Counted from the first letter of the stretch, positions 1 through 9,538 are shown. The stretch: DNA of 64,000 nt from Polaromonas sp. JS666 (GCF_000013865.1 NC_007948.1:558001-622000), one strand, 5' to 3'. Made by a program: numbers and translations. Notes: generated by a model not told the origin, from the sequence alone.

Positions 1-101
1 CGATCTGGGGGGCGCTGCCCTACGCCCTGATCATGATCCTGTTCACCTTGCTCATCATGGTGTGGCCGCAGATTGTCACCTGGCTGCCGGCCCACATGTG
101 A
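1..101 (+). CDS. TRAP transporter large permease, C-terminal end (partial)
   Basis: The reading frame is open from the left edge and stops at 99-101. The 32 visible residues form one hydrophobic helix (PYALIMILFTLLIMVWPQIV) followed by WLPAHM. This resembles the last membrane helix of DctM-type large permeases of TRAP transporters, which import organic acids using a periplasmic receptor. It ends 13 bases before the amidase start, so the two are probably in one transcript. The assignment rests on a short tail only; another membrane permease is possible. Confidence 0.55.
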   Translation, partial: IWGALPYALIMILFTLLIMVWPQIVTWLPAHM

Positions 102-114
102 GGACTGAACACGA

Positions 115-1521
115 ATGATAGACAAGGACTTGTGGCGCCTGGGCGCCGTTGAGCTGGGTCAGCGCTTTCGCGAGCGCTCCCTCACGCCGCTGGCGGTGGC
201 CCAGGCCTGCCTGGCACGGCTGGAAGCGGTGAACCCGCGGCTGAACGCGGTCATTGCACGGCGTGACGAGCAGTTTCTGGCGGAGGCCAAGGCCGCCACG
301 GAGCGCCATGCGCGCGGACAGCCGCTGTCCGCGCTGGACGGCATTCCGCTCACCGTGAAGGACAGCCTCTACCTGGCCGACCTGCCGACCACCTGCGGCA
401 CGGCGGCGCTGCGCGAGCACCGGCCCGGCCACGACGAGCTGGCCGCCGCGCGGGCCCGCGCCGGTGGTGCCCTGATCATCGGTAAGACCAATGTGCCCGA
501 GTTCGCCAATGACGGCTACACGGCCAACCCGCTGTTCGGCGTTACCGGCAATCCCTGGGCTCCGGAGCTCACGCCCGGCGGCTCCAGCGGCGGTGCGGTG
601 GCCGCCGTGGCCGCCGGCATTGCGCCGCTGGCGATCGCGCAGGACGGCGGCGGCTCGATCCGCCGCCCGGCCTCGCACACCGGGCTGGTCGGCCTCAAGC
701 CCTCGCTCAGCGCCTGGCCGCGCGAGCACGCGCTGCCCGGCCTGCTGCTGGACTTTGACTGCATCGGCCCGGTGGCGCGCACGGTGGCCGACGCGCGCTT
801 GCTGTTCGAAGCCCTGCGTGGTCCCTCGCCGGCGGACCGTTCCTCGATGGCGGCGGCCTGGGCAGCGGCGCAGCCCCGGCCTGCGGGCTCGCTGCGCGTG
901 CTCTACGTCGAGCGGCTGAACGCGAACCCGCTGGACCCGCAGATCGCCGCCAGTTGCCTTCACGCCGTGCAGCGACTCGCTGCGCTGGGCCACCGCGTCG
1001 AGCCTGGCGAGTTGCCGCTGGACGTGCGGTTCATGACCGAGGCGTGGCCGCAAATCGGCCAGGTGGGCCTGGCCGCGATGTTTGACCAGCATCCCGATTG
1101 GGAAGCCCAGGCCAGCCCCAAATACCGCGAGGCAGCCGAGGCAGGCCGTCGCGTCTCGGGCTCGCGGGTTTGGCAGATCATGGAAGGGGTGAGGCGCCTG
1201 CGCCGCGAAAGCGCCGCGCTGTTCGAGCGTATCGACGTGGTGGTCATGCCCGCTGCCGCCGCGCTGCCCTGGCCGGCTCACGAGCCCTATCCGTCTGTCA
1301 TCGACGGCCAGCCCGTTGGCCCGCGCGGCCATGCAGCCTACACCGGTTGGGTCAACGCGGCCGGCCTGCCGGGCCTGGCCGTGCCCTGCGAGCCGTCACG
1401 CGAAGGCCTGCCCATCGGCATGCAAATGATTGGTGCTTACGGCGCCGATGATCAGCTGCTCGATCTCGGCGCCAGCTACGAGGCGGCGCATCCATGGAGC
1501 GGGCGCTGGCCTGCCCTTTAA
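115..1521 (+). CDS. amidase signature family hydrolase
   Basis: This 468-residue protein belongs to the amidase signature family (GatA/AtzF/fatty-acid amide hydrolase type), cytosolic enzymes that hydrolyse carboxamides to acid and ammonia. The Ser-cisSer-Lys triad is visible: K82 in TVKD, S157 in GGSSGG and the nucleophile S181 in DGGGSIRRPA. The 75- and 24-residue spacings match the family. Length is normal. It lies between a TRAP permease and a Bug receptor, which suggests it acts on an imported amide-bearing organic acid. It lacks a tRNA-amidotransferase partner nearby, so GatA itself is unlikely. The substrate is unknown. Confidence 0.9.
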   Translation: MIDKDLWRLGAVELGQRFRERSLTPLAVAQACLARLEAVNPRLNAVIARRDEQFLAEAKAATERHARGQPLSALDGIPLTVKDSLYLADLPTTCGTAALREHRPGHDELAAARARAGGALIIGKTNVPEFANDGYTANPLFGVTGNPWAPELTPGGSSGGAVAAVAAGIAPLAIAQDGGGSIRRPASHTGLVGLKPSLSAWPREHALPGLLLDFDCIGPVARTVADARLLFEALRGPSPADRSSMAAAWAAAQPRPAGSLRVLYVERLNANPLDPQIAASCLHAVQRLAALGHRVEPGELPLDVRFMTEAWPQIGQVGLAAMFDQHPDWEAQASPKYREAAEAGRRVSGSRVWQIMEGVRRLRRESAALFERIDVVVMPAAAALPWPAHEPYPSVIDGQPVGPRGHAAYTGWVNAAGLPGLAVPCEPSREGLPIGMQMIGAYGADDQLLDLGASYEAAHPWSGRWPAL

Positions 1522-1564
1522 GACAGTTAGTTAACAATTTCAATACATCCAAAGAGACAACACC

Positions 1565-2542
1565 ATGCAAAGACGTCATTTCATCCAGGCAACCGGCGCA
1601 GGCGCCGCAGTGCTGGCCCTGCCTGCGCTGCGCGCGCAAAGCTGGCCCTCGGGGCCCATCCGCATCGTCGTTGGTTTTCCGCCCGGCGGCGGGGCCGATG
1701 CGCTGGCCCGCGTGGTGGGCCTGAAACTCAGCGCCCTGTGGAACCAGCCCGTCGTCATCGAAAACAAGGCCGGTGCGTCCGGTACCCTGGCTGCCGAATA
1801 CGTGGCCCAGCAGGCGAGCGACGGCACCACCTTGCTGCTGACCACCATCAACAGCCATGCCCTGGCGCCCGCCGTGCTGCCAAAGCTGCGCTACCACCCG
1901 GAGCGCGACTTCGTGCCGGTGGCGCTGCTGGGCCTGACGCCCAACCTGCTGATCGCCGGGGCCGTCCAGCCGGCCAGGACCGTGAAGGACCTGGTGGCCT
2001 TGTGCAAAGCCAAACCGGGCGTGGTCACCTTTGGCTCGGCCGGGCCTGGCACCGCCCAGCACTTCGCGCTGGAGCTGTTCAAGCTGCGCGCCAGGGTCGA
2101 TGCGCTCCACGTGCCCTACAAAGGCAGCGGGCCGCTGTTGACCGACCTGGTCGGCGGGCAGATCCAGTACAGCTTTGAAACGATGACGGCCGCGACGCCC
2201 CACGTCAAGAGCGGGCGCGCCATCGCGGTGGCACAAACCCGCAGCAAGCGCGTGAAGGCCTATCCCGATGTGCCCACCATGCAGGAGCAGGGCTTTGCCG
2301 GCTTTGAAACCTTCAACTGGTACGGCATTTCCGGCTCAGGCAAGCTGCCGGCGCCCATCGCGTCGCGCATGAACAAGGACATCAACACCGTGCTGGCCAT
2401 GGCCGACGTGCGGGAGAAGTTCGATGCTTTCGGTGTGGAGGACGGCGGCGGGTCACCGGAGAAATTTGCCGAGCTGGTGCGAAGTGAAATCGCCAAATGG
2501 GCCAAGGTGGCCCAGGAGGCCAACGTACGGGTCGACGGCTGA
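1565..2542 (+). CDS. Bug family periplasmic substrate-binding protein (TctC-like)
   Basis: This 325-residue exported receptor belongs to the Bug/TctC family, which binds carboxylates or related small molecules in the periplasm for tripartite tricarboxylate transporters. The N-terminus (MQRRHFIQATGAGAAVLALP) has a twin-arginine-like pair and a hydrophobic stretch ending near ALRAQ, so Tat or Sec export is likely. Family marks are VGFPPGGGADALARV near residue 38 and the DLVGGQIQYSF block. It lies 43 bases after the amidase, probably in the same operon. No membrane partners (TctA/TctB) are present in the window. The ligand cannot be read from the sequence. Confidence 0.93.
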   Translation: MQRRHFIQATGAGAAVLALPALRAQSWPSGPIRIVVGFPPGGGADALARVVGLKLSALWNQPVVIENKAGASGTLAAEYVAQQASDGTTLLLTTINSHALAPAVLPKLRYHPERDFVPVALLGLTPNLLIAGAVQPARTVKDLVALCKAKPGVVTFGSAGPGTAQHFALELFKLRARVDALHVPYKGSGPLLTDLVGGQIQYSFETMTAATPHVKSGRAIAVAQTRSKRVKAYPDVPTMQEQGFAGFETFNWYGISGSGKLPAPIASRMNKDINTVLAMADVREKFDAFGVEDGGGSPEKFAELVRSEIAKWAKVAQEANVRVDG

Positions 2543-2608
2543 CCTGCCCGCCGCTGTGCCGCAGGGCCGGGCGGCGGCGTTGAAACCCTGTTCTCGGTAC
2601 TGGAAGTA

Positions 2609-3379
2609 TTAGAGCTGAACCGACGCCTCACCCACGCCGTCGAAGCTCGCCTGCACCAGTTCACCCGGCGCGGCGGGCAATATGCCGCACCAGGTGCCCG
2701 TGGTCACCACCGTGCCGGCCGGCACCGTCTGCCCGTCACGCGTGGCATGCCGCAGCCATGCCGGCAAGACCCAGGCCGGGTCCTGCATGGAGTGCGTGCC
2801 GCGCCGCTCGACCACCGGCCGCGCGCCAATCCGGATGGTGCAGGACTGCGCGTCCCAGTCACGTGGCGCAAAAGGCACCCATTCGCCCAGCACCAGGGCG
2901 CTGTGCGATTGCAGGTCCGCCAGTTTCAGCAGGGCCGGCGCGTCCAGGGCCTGGCGCCAGCGCGAATCGACCAGCTCAATCGACACGGCCATCGCATCGA
3001 CCAGCGCGGCTGCTTGCGCATGCGTCAAGCCGGCGGCTTCGGTAGCGGTCACGTCGCGGCCGATGCGCAAGGCAATCTCGACCTCGATCAGGCAGATATT
3101 GAAATGCCATGCGCCCGCCTGGGCCGGGCTGGGCCACACGCCTTCAGGCGGCAGCGGCGCGTGCGTGAGTGTCGCGTCGCGGGACGGGCCGCCCGATTTC
3201 CAGTAGCGGGGGAAGGGCGCAGCCGGCCCCTGCATGGCCCGGGCCACCAGGGCTTGCACCGCATAGGCGTCATCGGCTGTGGTCAGGTGATCGGCGAGCG
3301 CTTGCGCGTCAACGGGTTGGTGGCTGCGGCGTGCCTGCAGGATGGCTTCGGCTACTGCGGCCTGGTTTGGTTTGGACAT
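2609..3379 (-). CDS. 2-oxopent-4-enoate hydratase-like protein (FAH superfamily)
   Basis: This is a 256-residue protein of the 2-keto-4-pentenoate hydratase / fumarylacetoacetate hydrolase superfamily. In meta-cleavage pathways such enzymes add water to 2-oxopent-4-enoate or decarboxylate oxalocrotonate. The expected metal ligands are visible: E99 and E101 in LIEVEIAL, and E135 in SIELVDSRW. The start was set at ATG 3379 (MSKPNQAA), where similarity to the family begins; the open frame upstream to 3772 has no family character. It converges on the Bug gene with a 66-base gap. No meta-cleavage dioxygenase is nearby, so the substrate is uncertain. Confidence 0.85.
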   Translation of the reverse strand: MSKPNQAAVAEAILQARRSHQPVDAQALADHLTTADDAYAVQALVARAMQGPAAPFPRYWKSGGPSRDATLTHAPLPPEGVWPSPAQAGAWHFNICLIEVEIALRIGRDVTATEAAGLTHAQAAALVDAMAVSIELVDSRWRQALDAPALLKLADLQSHSALVLGEWVPFAPRDWDAQSCTIRIGARPVVERRGTHSMQDPAWVLPAWLRHATRDGQTVPAGTVVTTGTWCGILPAAPGELVQASFDGVGEASVQL

Positions 3380-3806
3380 GGGGTTTCTCGTGGTAAGTCG
3401 TGGCTTGGGGTGGCTTGGGTATTGTCGCTTTGCCCGGGCGCCTGGCAATGCGCAGAAAGCAATAACAGTTGTGACATCAATGATGCGAAATGCGGCGCTC
3501 CACAGGCCTTTCGCATCAACCTCAGGGCTCGCAACCCGGCGGCTTGCATCTACCTGCATGCAGTTTCCCGCGACCTTGTTCCCGCCAAAGCCGGGGCGGG
3601 AACCCTGGGGGCGATGGGCAGGCCTGAGTGGCGCCCGGGTTGTGCTGCAACTCTGTGATTCTTTCGCCGCGCAGTGCTGACCGGCATGAGGCAGGAGAGC
3701 TGCCCTCATGGGACGACTGGCGTACGGATCACACGGTATTCCCCAGGAGGGCTGGAGGCATGCCGCAGACACTGCAGCAAAAGACTTTCAGCGAAAAGGC
3801 CCCGGT
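3380..3806. other. intergenic region, no convincing gene
   Basis: These 427 bases lie between two leftward genes. They must carry the promoter of the hydratase-like gene and the end of the response-regulator transcript. No tRNA, strong hairpin with a T-tract or repeat was recognised. Open frames here lack family features. Confidence 0.6.
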
Positions 3807-4700
3807 TCAGGCGACATGCGCGGTGGCCAGTGCCGCCGCTGCGGCTCGCGTCTCAACCCCCAGCTTCTCGAAGATGTGCTCCAGATGCTTGTTCACCGTG
3901 CGGTGGCTCATGCCAAGAATGTCTCCAATATCTTTGTTGGTTTTTCCCTTGGCCAGCCATGACAGGACTTCGGTTTCACGCGGTGTCAAGGCGGCATTGG
4001 CCAGGCGTGAGGGGGCCATGCCGTTGGCGCCACGCTGTTCCAGAAGCAGCATGGTCTCCCCGATGCCGACCCTGCCCATGTTGCGCACGGACAGTTGCCT
4101 GCCGGCCAGGGTCATCAGTACCTGATCAGTTTTGCCGCCCAGCGCGGCATGCACCGGATCGGGCAACTCACCAGCTGCCGCCAAACCTTCGGGCGTTTGA
4201 AGCCACAGGGCGGCCTGCGGTGAGCGCCATGCGACACGTCCCTTGGCATCCACCAGCACCACACCGAATCCGGCCACGTCCACAGCCTCGCGGGCCAGCC
4301 GGGTCATGCGGGCGTTGCGGGTATGGGTGTGCAGGCGCGCCACGACTTCCTGCGCGCGCAGGGGCTTGACCACGTAGTCCACACCGCCGCAGGCAAAGCC
4401 TTCCAGCACATGAGGCGTTTCAGACAGGCCTGTCATGAAGATCACGGGAATGTGTGCCAGTGCCGGGTTTGCCTTGATGCGCCGGCAGGTGTCAAAGCCG
4501 GACAGGCCGGGCATGACGGCATCGAGCAGGATGGCGTCGGGCGCCACCAATTCAAGACGCTGCAGCGCAGCGTCGCCGTCCCTGGCCACCAGCACGGTGT
4601 AGCCCTCGCCTTCCAGCGAATCGCAGAGCATGCCCAGGCTGCTGGGGGCATCGTCGACCACCAGGACGACGGGGCGCTGCGGGTCAGGGTTCGCAGGCAT
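3807..4700 (-). CDS. response regulator, receiver plus LuxR-type HTH
   Basis: This 297-residue regulator has a receiver domain at about residues 10-125, with acidic D16/D17, phospho-acceptor D60 in ILLD, T90 and K112. A PAS-like linker follows at about 130-220. The C-terminal LuxR/GerE helix-turn-helix begins at 238 (LTPRETEVLSWLAKGKTNKDI). It overlaps the stop of the upstream kinase gene by 17 bases, so the two are translationally coupled and very likely a cognate pair. Its likely target is the divergent urtABCDE-fmdAB-amiE operon; that is inferred from position only. Confidence 0.92.
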   Translation of the reverse strand: MPANPDPQRPVVLVVDDAPSSLGMLCDSLEGEGYTVLVARDGDAALQRLELVAPDAILLDAVMPGLSGFDTCRRIKANPALAHIPVIFMTGLSETPHVLEGFACGGVDYVVKPLRAQEVVARLHTHTRNARMTRLAREAVDVAGFGVVLVDAKGRVAWRSPQAALWLQTPEGLAAAGELPDPVHAALGGKTDQVLMTLAGRQLSVRNMGRVGIGETMLLLEQRGANGMAPSRLANAALTPRETEVLSWLAKGKTNKDIGDILGMSHRTVNKHLEHIFEKLGVETRAAAAALATAHVA

Positions 4701-7700
4701 CTTCCTCCTCCGTCAAATGATCCAGCAGGGCTTCAAGCTCGCAGCGGCTGACGAAGCCGCGCAGCCTGGCGCAACTGGCGGCGAGTGTGGGGTCTTCGGC
4801 CGTAAATCGGTCCAACAAGCGGTGCAGGCCATGAACATGGCCAAGCCGTACCAGCCGGATGAGTTCGGCACGGGCGTCATCCGGAAGGTGGAGGACTTCC
4901 CCGGCAGGGCTGCTGGAGAGCAGGACCGGCAGCACGCCAGAAGTCATCCACTCCAGTCCCAGGTGGCGCTGCAAGGCGTCCATCAGCTCCGACTCCAGCA
5001 CCGGCTTGCCCACAAACGCCTGGCATCCCGCGGCCTTCAGCAGTGCCGCCTGGTTCTCGAACACATTGGCTGACACCACAATAATGGGCACGGTGTCATA
5101 GCCCTGGTCGCGGATCTGTGCCGCTGTTTGCCAGCCGTCCATGTCATCCATGCTGATGTCGAGCAGGATCGCATCGGGCAGCTCATCCTTGAGGCTATCT
5201 ATGCACTCCATGCCGCTGGCAGCCTCATGGACTTCAAATCCCAGGGGGGTGAGCATGCCTGCCAGCATCTGGCGCTGCACCGGCTGGTCGTCGACGACCA
5301 GCAGGGTTCTTCGTTTGCCGAAGAAGCCTGCGATCTGGTGGGGTGGATCCGCCAGCGGGCCGGGGTCATCAATCTCTCGCAGGTACAGGCGCACGCTAAA
5401 GGTACTGCCTTTGCCTTGCTCGCTTTGCAGTGAAAGGTCACCGCCCATCAGTGCGGTGAGCAAGCCCGTGATGGTCAGTCCCAGGCCGGTTCCCGGCTCG
5501 CCCCGGCGGCGGCCGGCAGCCCCGCGCTCAAACGGCAGGAAGATACGCTGTTGGTCCTGCGGCGCAATGCCGATGCCGGTATCCACCACGTCAAACCGGA
5601 TCACTTCACGCCGGCAATCCACATGCAGGGTCACGCTGCCTGTATCGGTGAAGTGAACCGCATTGCTGAGCAGGTTGATGATGATTTGACGCAGACGCTT
5701 GGCATCAGCCTGCACCCAGGCTGGCATGCGGCCGCTGTGGGTGTAAATGAAATCCACGTCTTTGGCCTCGGCCTGGGGGCGCACCATGTTCACCAACCCG
5801 TCAAGAAAATCCGGCAGGGGCAGGGGCGTTGGCTCAAGCCGCAGCCGGCCCGCCTCAATGCGGGCCAGATCCAGCAGCCCGTCCACCAGGGCCAGCAGGT
5901 GCTCTCCGCTGCGCTGGATGGTTTGCACCGCTTCGCGCGGGGTGTTGGCCAGCGCCTCGCTTTTGAGCAGGATCTGCGAATACCCCAGGATGCTGTTGAG
6001 CGGCGTGCGCAGTTCGTGCGTCATGCCTGCCACGTAGCGCGTCTTGGCCTGGTTGGCGGCCTCGGCAAGTTCCTTGGCGGTTTGCAGGGCGGCATCCGTG
6101 CGTTGATGCGCCTCGATCTCGCGCGAGAGCAACTGGTTCTGCCGGTTGGACTCGTCTTGCGCCATGCGCCGGCTTTCGCTGCCCAACACCACCCACCAGC
6201 TGCAGACCGCCGCGATCAGCAGCAACACGGCGAACACCTTGACGAATGCCGACCGCAACATGTCAAAAGCGTCAGTGGAGGCGGATAGCGCTGTTTCCTG
6301 CAAGTACACCATGCCCATGACCGTGGCAATCAGGGCGCACAGGGACAGCGTGACGACCGTGAAGTGGCCCACGCGGAAGTTGACCCGGCTCGATAACGAC
6401 TTCGGCAGCAGTGAACCGAGAAACTGCTCGGCCTGCTCGGCGGCCCGTGACCGGGTCTTGCAGCGGTCGTGGCAGCGGGACTCCAGTGTGCAGCACAGGG
6501 AGCAGATGGGCGCTCCATAGGCCGGGCAAGTGGCCATGTCTTCCGCTTCGAAGGAGTTTTCACACACATGGCAATTCACCATTTGGCCCGATATGCCCGA
6601 GGCCTGCGGCTGGCGGGCGATGTAGTAACGCCCATTGGTGAGCCAGGCCAGCAGAGGTGACAAAACCAGCGCGGTACCGAGTGCAATGAACGGTGAAAAG
6701 GCCTCTGCCTGCCGGCCCATGGCGCCGGTGTAGGCCACCACTGCGACCACGGCAGCCAGCAGCATGGAGCCCAGACCCACCGGGTTGATATCGTATAAAT
6801 GCGCCCGCTTGAACTCGATGCCCCGTGGGCTGAGCCCCAGGGGTTTGTTGATGACCAGGTCAGCCACCAGCGCGCCCACCCACGCAATGGCCACATTGCT
6901 GTAAAGCCCCAGAACTTTTTCCAGCGCAGAGAAGACTCCCAGCGTCATCAACAGCAGTGCAATGGCCACGTTGAACACCAGCCACACCACACGGCCTGGA
7001 TGGCTGTTGGTCAAGCGCGCAAAAAAATTGGACCAGGCGAGCGACCCGGCATACGCATTGGTGAGGTTGATCTTGAGTTGGGACACCACGACGAACACCA
7101 CCGTGGCAGCAAGCACCCAGGTCGGGTCTGTGAACACATACGCGAAGCCGGCCAGGTACATCTGTGTGGGCTCCACCGCGCTGGACGCCGGCAGCTCATG
7201 CTGCAGCACCAAAAAGGCCAGGAACGCACCACCCAGCATCTTGAGCATGCCCGGCACGATCCAGCCCGGCCCCGCCACCAGCACGGCGGTCCACCAGCGT
7301 TTTCGGTTGAGGTGGGTTTTCTCGGGCAAAAAGCGCAGGAAGTCCACCTGTTCACCGATCTGCACCACAAGCGAGAAAGCCACGGTCGCTGCCGCACCAA
7401 ACATGAGCGGATCGAACTCGCTGCTGCCCGATGTGCGGCCGGCCAGACCCGTGAAATCAGAAAATGCCTGGGGGTTTTTCCAGAACACCGCGAGGTAGGG
7501 CAGCAACAGCAGCACGCCCCACAGCGGTTGTGTCCACATCTGCAGCCTGGAAATCAGCGTGATGCCGCGAACCACCAGGGGCACGATCAGCAAGGCGCTG
7601 ATCACATAGCACCAGACGATCGGAATCTCCAGGTACATCTGCAGCGCCAGCGCCATGATGGCCGCCTCCAGCGCGAAGAAGATGAAGGTGAAGCTCGCGT

Positions 7701-8067
7701 AGATCAGCGAGGTGATGGTCGAGCCCAGGTAGCCAAAACCGGCTCCCCGGGTCAGCAGGTCCATGTCGACCCCGTAACGGGCGGCGTAGTAACTGATGGG
7801 CAAACCCGTGAGGAAGGTGATCAGCCCCACCAGCACGATGGCCCACAGCGCATTGGTGAAACCATAGTTCAATGCAATGGCGCCACCAATGGCTTCCAGC
7901 GCGAGAAATGACACGGCACCGAAGGCCGTGTTGCCGACCCGCCATTCTGACCACTTGCGAAAGCCGCGCGGTGTGTAGCGCAGCGCGTAGTCCTCGATCG
8001 ATTCGTCAGCGACCCAGGCGTTGTACTCGCGGCGAATGCGAAATATTTTCTGCGTGGCAAGGGTCAA
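4684..8067 (-). CDS. NCS1-type transporter fused to hybrid histidine kinase
   Basis: This 1127-residue fusion protein has five parts. Residues 10-480 are a roughly 12-helix permease resembling NCS1 (cytosine/allantoin) carriers. Residues 496-540 form a cysteine-rich linker with C499, C502, C514, C522, C525, C526, C532 and C536, possibly metal-binding. Two further membrane helices lie near 569-589 and 609-629. A HisKA/HATPase kinase core follows with H684 in MTHELRTPLN and an ATP lid GTGLGLT. A receiver domain at 919-1040 has phospho-acceptor D970, and a helical tail ends the protein. The TTG at 8067 was chosen because GGAG lies 7 bases upstream; another TTG at 8124 would add 19 residues but lacks such a site. 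It probably senses an amide or urea-like solute, either by transport or as a transporter turned receptor. Confidence 0.9.
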   Translation of the reverse strand: MTLATQKIFRIRREYNAWVADESIEDYALRYTPRGFRKWSEWRVGNTAFGAVSFLALEAIGGAIALNYGFTNALWAIVLVGLITFLTGLPISYYAARYGVDMDLLTRGAGFGYLGSTITSLIYASFTFIFFALEAAIMALALQMYLEIPIVWCYVISALLIVPLVVRGITLISRLQMWTQPLWGVLLLLPYLAVFWKNPQAFSDFTGLAGRTSGSSEFDPLMFGAAATVAFSLVVQIGEQVDFLRFLPEKTHLNRKRWWTAVLVAGPGWIVPGMLKMLGGAFLAFLVLQHELPASSAVEPTQMYLAGFAYVFTDPTWVLAATVVFVVVSQLKINLTNAYAGSLAWSNFFARLTNSHPGRVVWLVFNVAIALLLMTLGVFSALEKVLGLYSNVAIAWVGALVADLVINKPLGLSPRGIEFKRAHLYDINPVGLGSMLLAAVVAVVAYTGAMGRQAEAFSPFIALGTALVLSPLLAWLTNGRYYIARQPQASGISGQMVNCHVCENSFEAEDMATCPAYGAPICSLCCTLESRCHDRCKTRSRAAEQAEQFLGSLLPKSLSSRVNFRVGHFTVVTLSLCALIATVMGMVYLQETALSASTDAFDMLRSAFVKVFAVLLLIAAVCSWWVVLGSESRRMAQDESNRQNQLLSREIEAHQRTDAALQTAKELAEAANQAKTRYVAGMTHELRTPLNSILGYSQILLKSEALANTPREAVQTIQRSGEHLLALVDGLLDLARIEAGRLRLEPTPLPLPDFLDGLVNMVRPQAEAKDVDFIYTHSGRMPAWVQADAKRLRQIIINLLSNAVHFTDTGSVTLHVDCRREVIRFDVVDTGIGIAPQDQQRIFLPFERGAAGRRRGEPGTGLGLTITGLLTALMGGDLSLQSEQGKGSTFSVRLYLREIDDPGPLADPPHQIAGFFGKRRTLLVVDDQPVQRQMLAGMLTPLGFEVHEAASGMECIDSLKDELPDAILLDISMDDMDGWQTAAQIRDQGYDTVPIIVVSANVFENQAALLKAAGCQAFVGKPVLESELMDALQRHLGLEWMTSGVLPVLLSSSPAGEVLHLPDDARAELIRLVRLGHVHGLHRLLDRFTAEDPTLAASCARLRGFVSRCELEALLDHLTEEEDACEP

Positions 8068-8275
8068 GGGTGAACTCCGTCGAACGGATGAGATATCCGC
8101 AACAAGTGGGCAAGCAGTGCGCAAGAAGTGTGCCCGTCACTGGCGAGACCAGGCAAGGCCGGCGACTACGTTGATTGACGTATGGGGCCCCGGCGCCTTT
8201 GTGCACATGATCCATTCACCCCTGACCCTTCAACCCGTTCCATTCAACTCTTTCCATCAACCGCAGGAGCTCACC
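8068..8275. promoter_or_regulatory. divergent control region, sensor kinase / urt-fmd operon
   Basis: These 208 bases separate the leftward sensor gene from the rightward urtA gene and must hold both promoters. A perfect inverted repeat TACGT-TGATTG-ACGTA lies at 8167-8182, about 94 bases before the urtA start. Short TAC/GTA half-sites are common targets of LuxR-type response regulators, so this is a candidate operator for the adjacent regulator. No clear sigma-54 (GG-N10-GC) promoter was found by eye. Confidence 0.4.
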
Positions 8276-9538
8276 ATGTCCAAAGACGATCGCGATACAC
8301 CTTCCCTCATCAACCGCCGCCGCCTGGTGCAGGGCATGGCGGCCGCGCTGCCGCTGACAGGCCTGCCCCTGTGGGCGCAGGCTCAGCAGTTCCCTACGGC
8401 CAAGGTGAATACGACGAAGCTGGCCATCACTGACACGGAAGTCACGGTGGGGCAGCTGCATTCGTCCTCCGGCACCATGGCGATTTCGGAGACGGGATCC
8501 ATCCAGGCCGAGCAGCTTGCGATTGACCAGATCAATGCCATGGGCGGTGTGCTGGGCCGAAAGATCAAGGTGATCAAGGAAGACGGCGCGTCTGACTGGC
8601 CCACGTTTGCCGAGAAGTCCAAGAAGCTGCTGGTGAACGACAAGGTCGCCGCCGTCTTCGGCTGCTGGACATCGGCCTCCCGCAAGGCTGTGCTGCCGAT
8701 CTTCGAGAAGGAAAACGGCATGCTGTACTACCCGACGTTCTACGAAGGCCTGGAGCAGAGCAAGAACGTGATCTACACCGGCCAGGAGGCCACGCAGCAG
8801 ATTCTTTACGGCCTGGACTGGGCGGCCAAGGAGAAAAAGGCCAAGACCTTTTTCCTCGTCGGCTCCGACTACATCTGGCCGCGCACCTCGATGAAGATCG
8901 GGCGCAAGCACATCGAGGGGCATCTCGCCGGCAGCAAGGTGGTGGGCGAGGAGTACTACCCGCTGGGCCACACCAACTTCAACTCGCTGATCAACAAGAT
9001 CAAGGTGGCCAAGCCCGACTGCATCTTCATCGCCGTGGTCGGTGGCTCCAACGTGGCGTTCTACAAGCAGCTCAAGGCCGCCGGCGTCACCGCCGACAAG
9101 CAGTTCCTGCTGACTATCTCGGTGACTGAAGATGAAGTGCTGGGCATCGGCGGCGAGAACATGAACGGCTTTTACGCCTCGATGAAGTACTTCCAGTCGC
9201 TGGACAACGCCAACAACAAGGCCTTTGTGTCGGCCTTCAAGGCCAAGTACGGCAAGGACGCGGTGATCGGCGACGTGACGCAGGCCGGCTACCTGGGCCC
9301 CTGGCTGTGGAAGGCCACGGTCGAGAAGGCCGGCAGCTTCGATGTGGACAAGATCGCCGCCGCGTCCACGGGCATTGAGCTCAAGACCGCGCCCGAAGGC
9401 TACGTGAAGCTGCACGACAACCACCACCTGTGGAGCAAGGCACGCATCGGCCAGGCGCAGACCGACGGGCAGTTCAAGGTGGTGGCCGAGTCTTCGGCAC
9501 TGATCGAGCCCAACCCCTTCCCCAAGGGCTATCAGTAA
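8276..9538 (+). CDS. urtA: urea/short-chain amide ABC transporter, substrate-binding protein
   Basis: This 420-residue exported receptor is of the UrtA/FmdD type, which captures urea or short-chain amides in the periplasm for the UrtBCDE importer. The start at ATG 8276 has AGGAG 7 bases upstream. The N-terminus has a twin-arginine motif (INRRRLVQGM) and a hydrophobic segment ending near AQAQQ. The mature part has the type I binding-fold start VTVGQLHSSSGTMAISE and the SDWPTFAEKSKKLL block typical of urea/amide receptors. It is the first gene of an eight-gene rightward operon. Because formamidase and amidase follow, amides are at least as likely as urea to be the ligand. Confidence 0.92.
   Translation: MSKDDRDTPSLINRRRLVQGMAAALPLTGLPLWAQAQQFPTAKVNTTKLAITDTEVTVGQLHSSSGTMAISETGSIQAEQLAIDQINAMGGVLGRKIKVIKEDGASDWPTFAEKSKKLLVNDKVAAVFGCWTSASRKAVLPIFEKENGMLYYPTFYEGLEQSKNVIYTGQEATQQILYGLDWAAKEKKAKTFFLVGSDYIWPRTSMKIGRKHIEGHLAGSKVVGEEYYPLGHTNFNSLINKIKVAKPDCIFIAVVGGSNVAFYKQLKAAGVTADKQFLLTISVTEDEVLGIGGENMNGFYASMKYFQSLDNANNKAFVSAFKAKYGKDAVIGDVTQAGYLGPWLWKATVEKAGSFDVDKIAAASTGIELKTAPEGYVKLHDNHHLWSKARIGQAQTDGQFKVVAESSALIEPNPFPKGYQ

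Noticed and set aside
115..1521. Amidase as GatA of the tRNA amidotransferase
   Set aside because: No gatB or gatC is adjacent and the context is transport of small molecules.
3380..3772. N-terminal extension of the hydratase-like protein to 3772
   Set aside because: The added 131 residues have no family similarity, are Arg/Pro/Ala-rich and start far upstream; ATG 3379 fits the family length.
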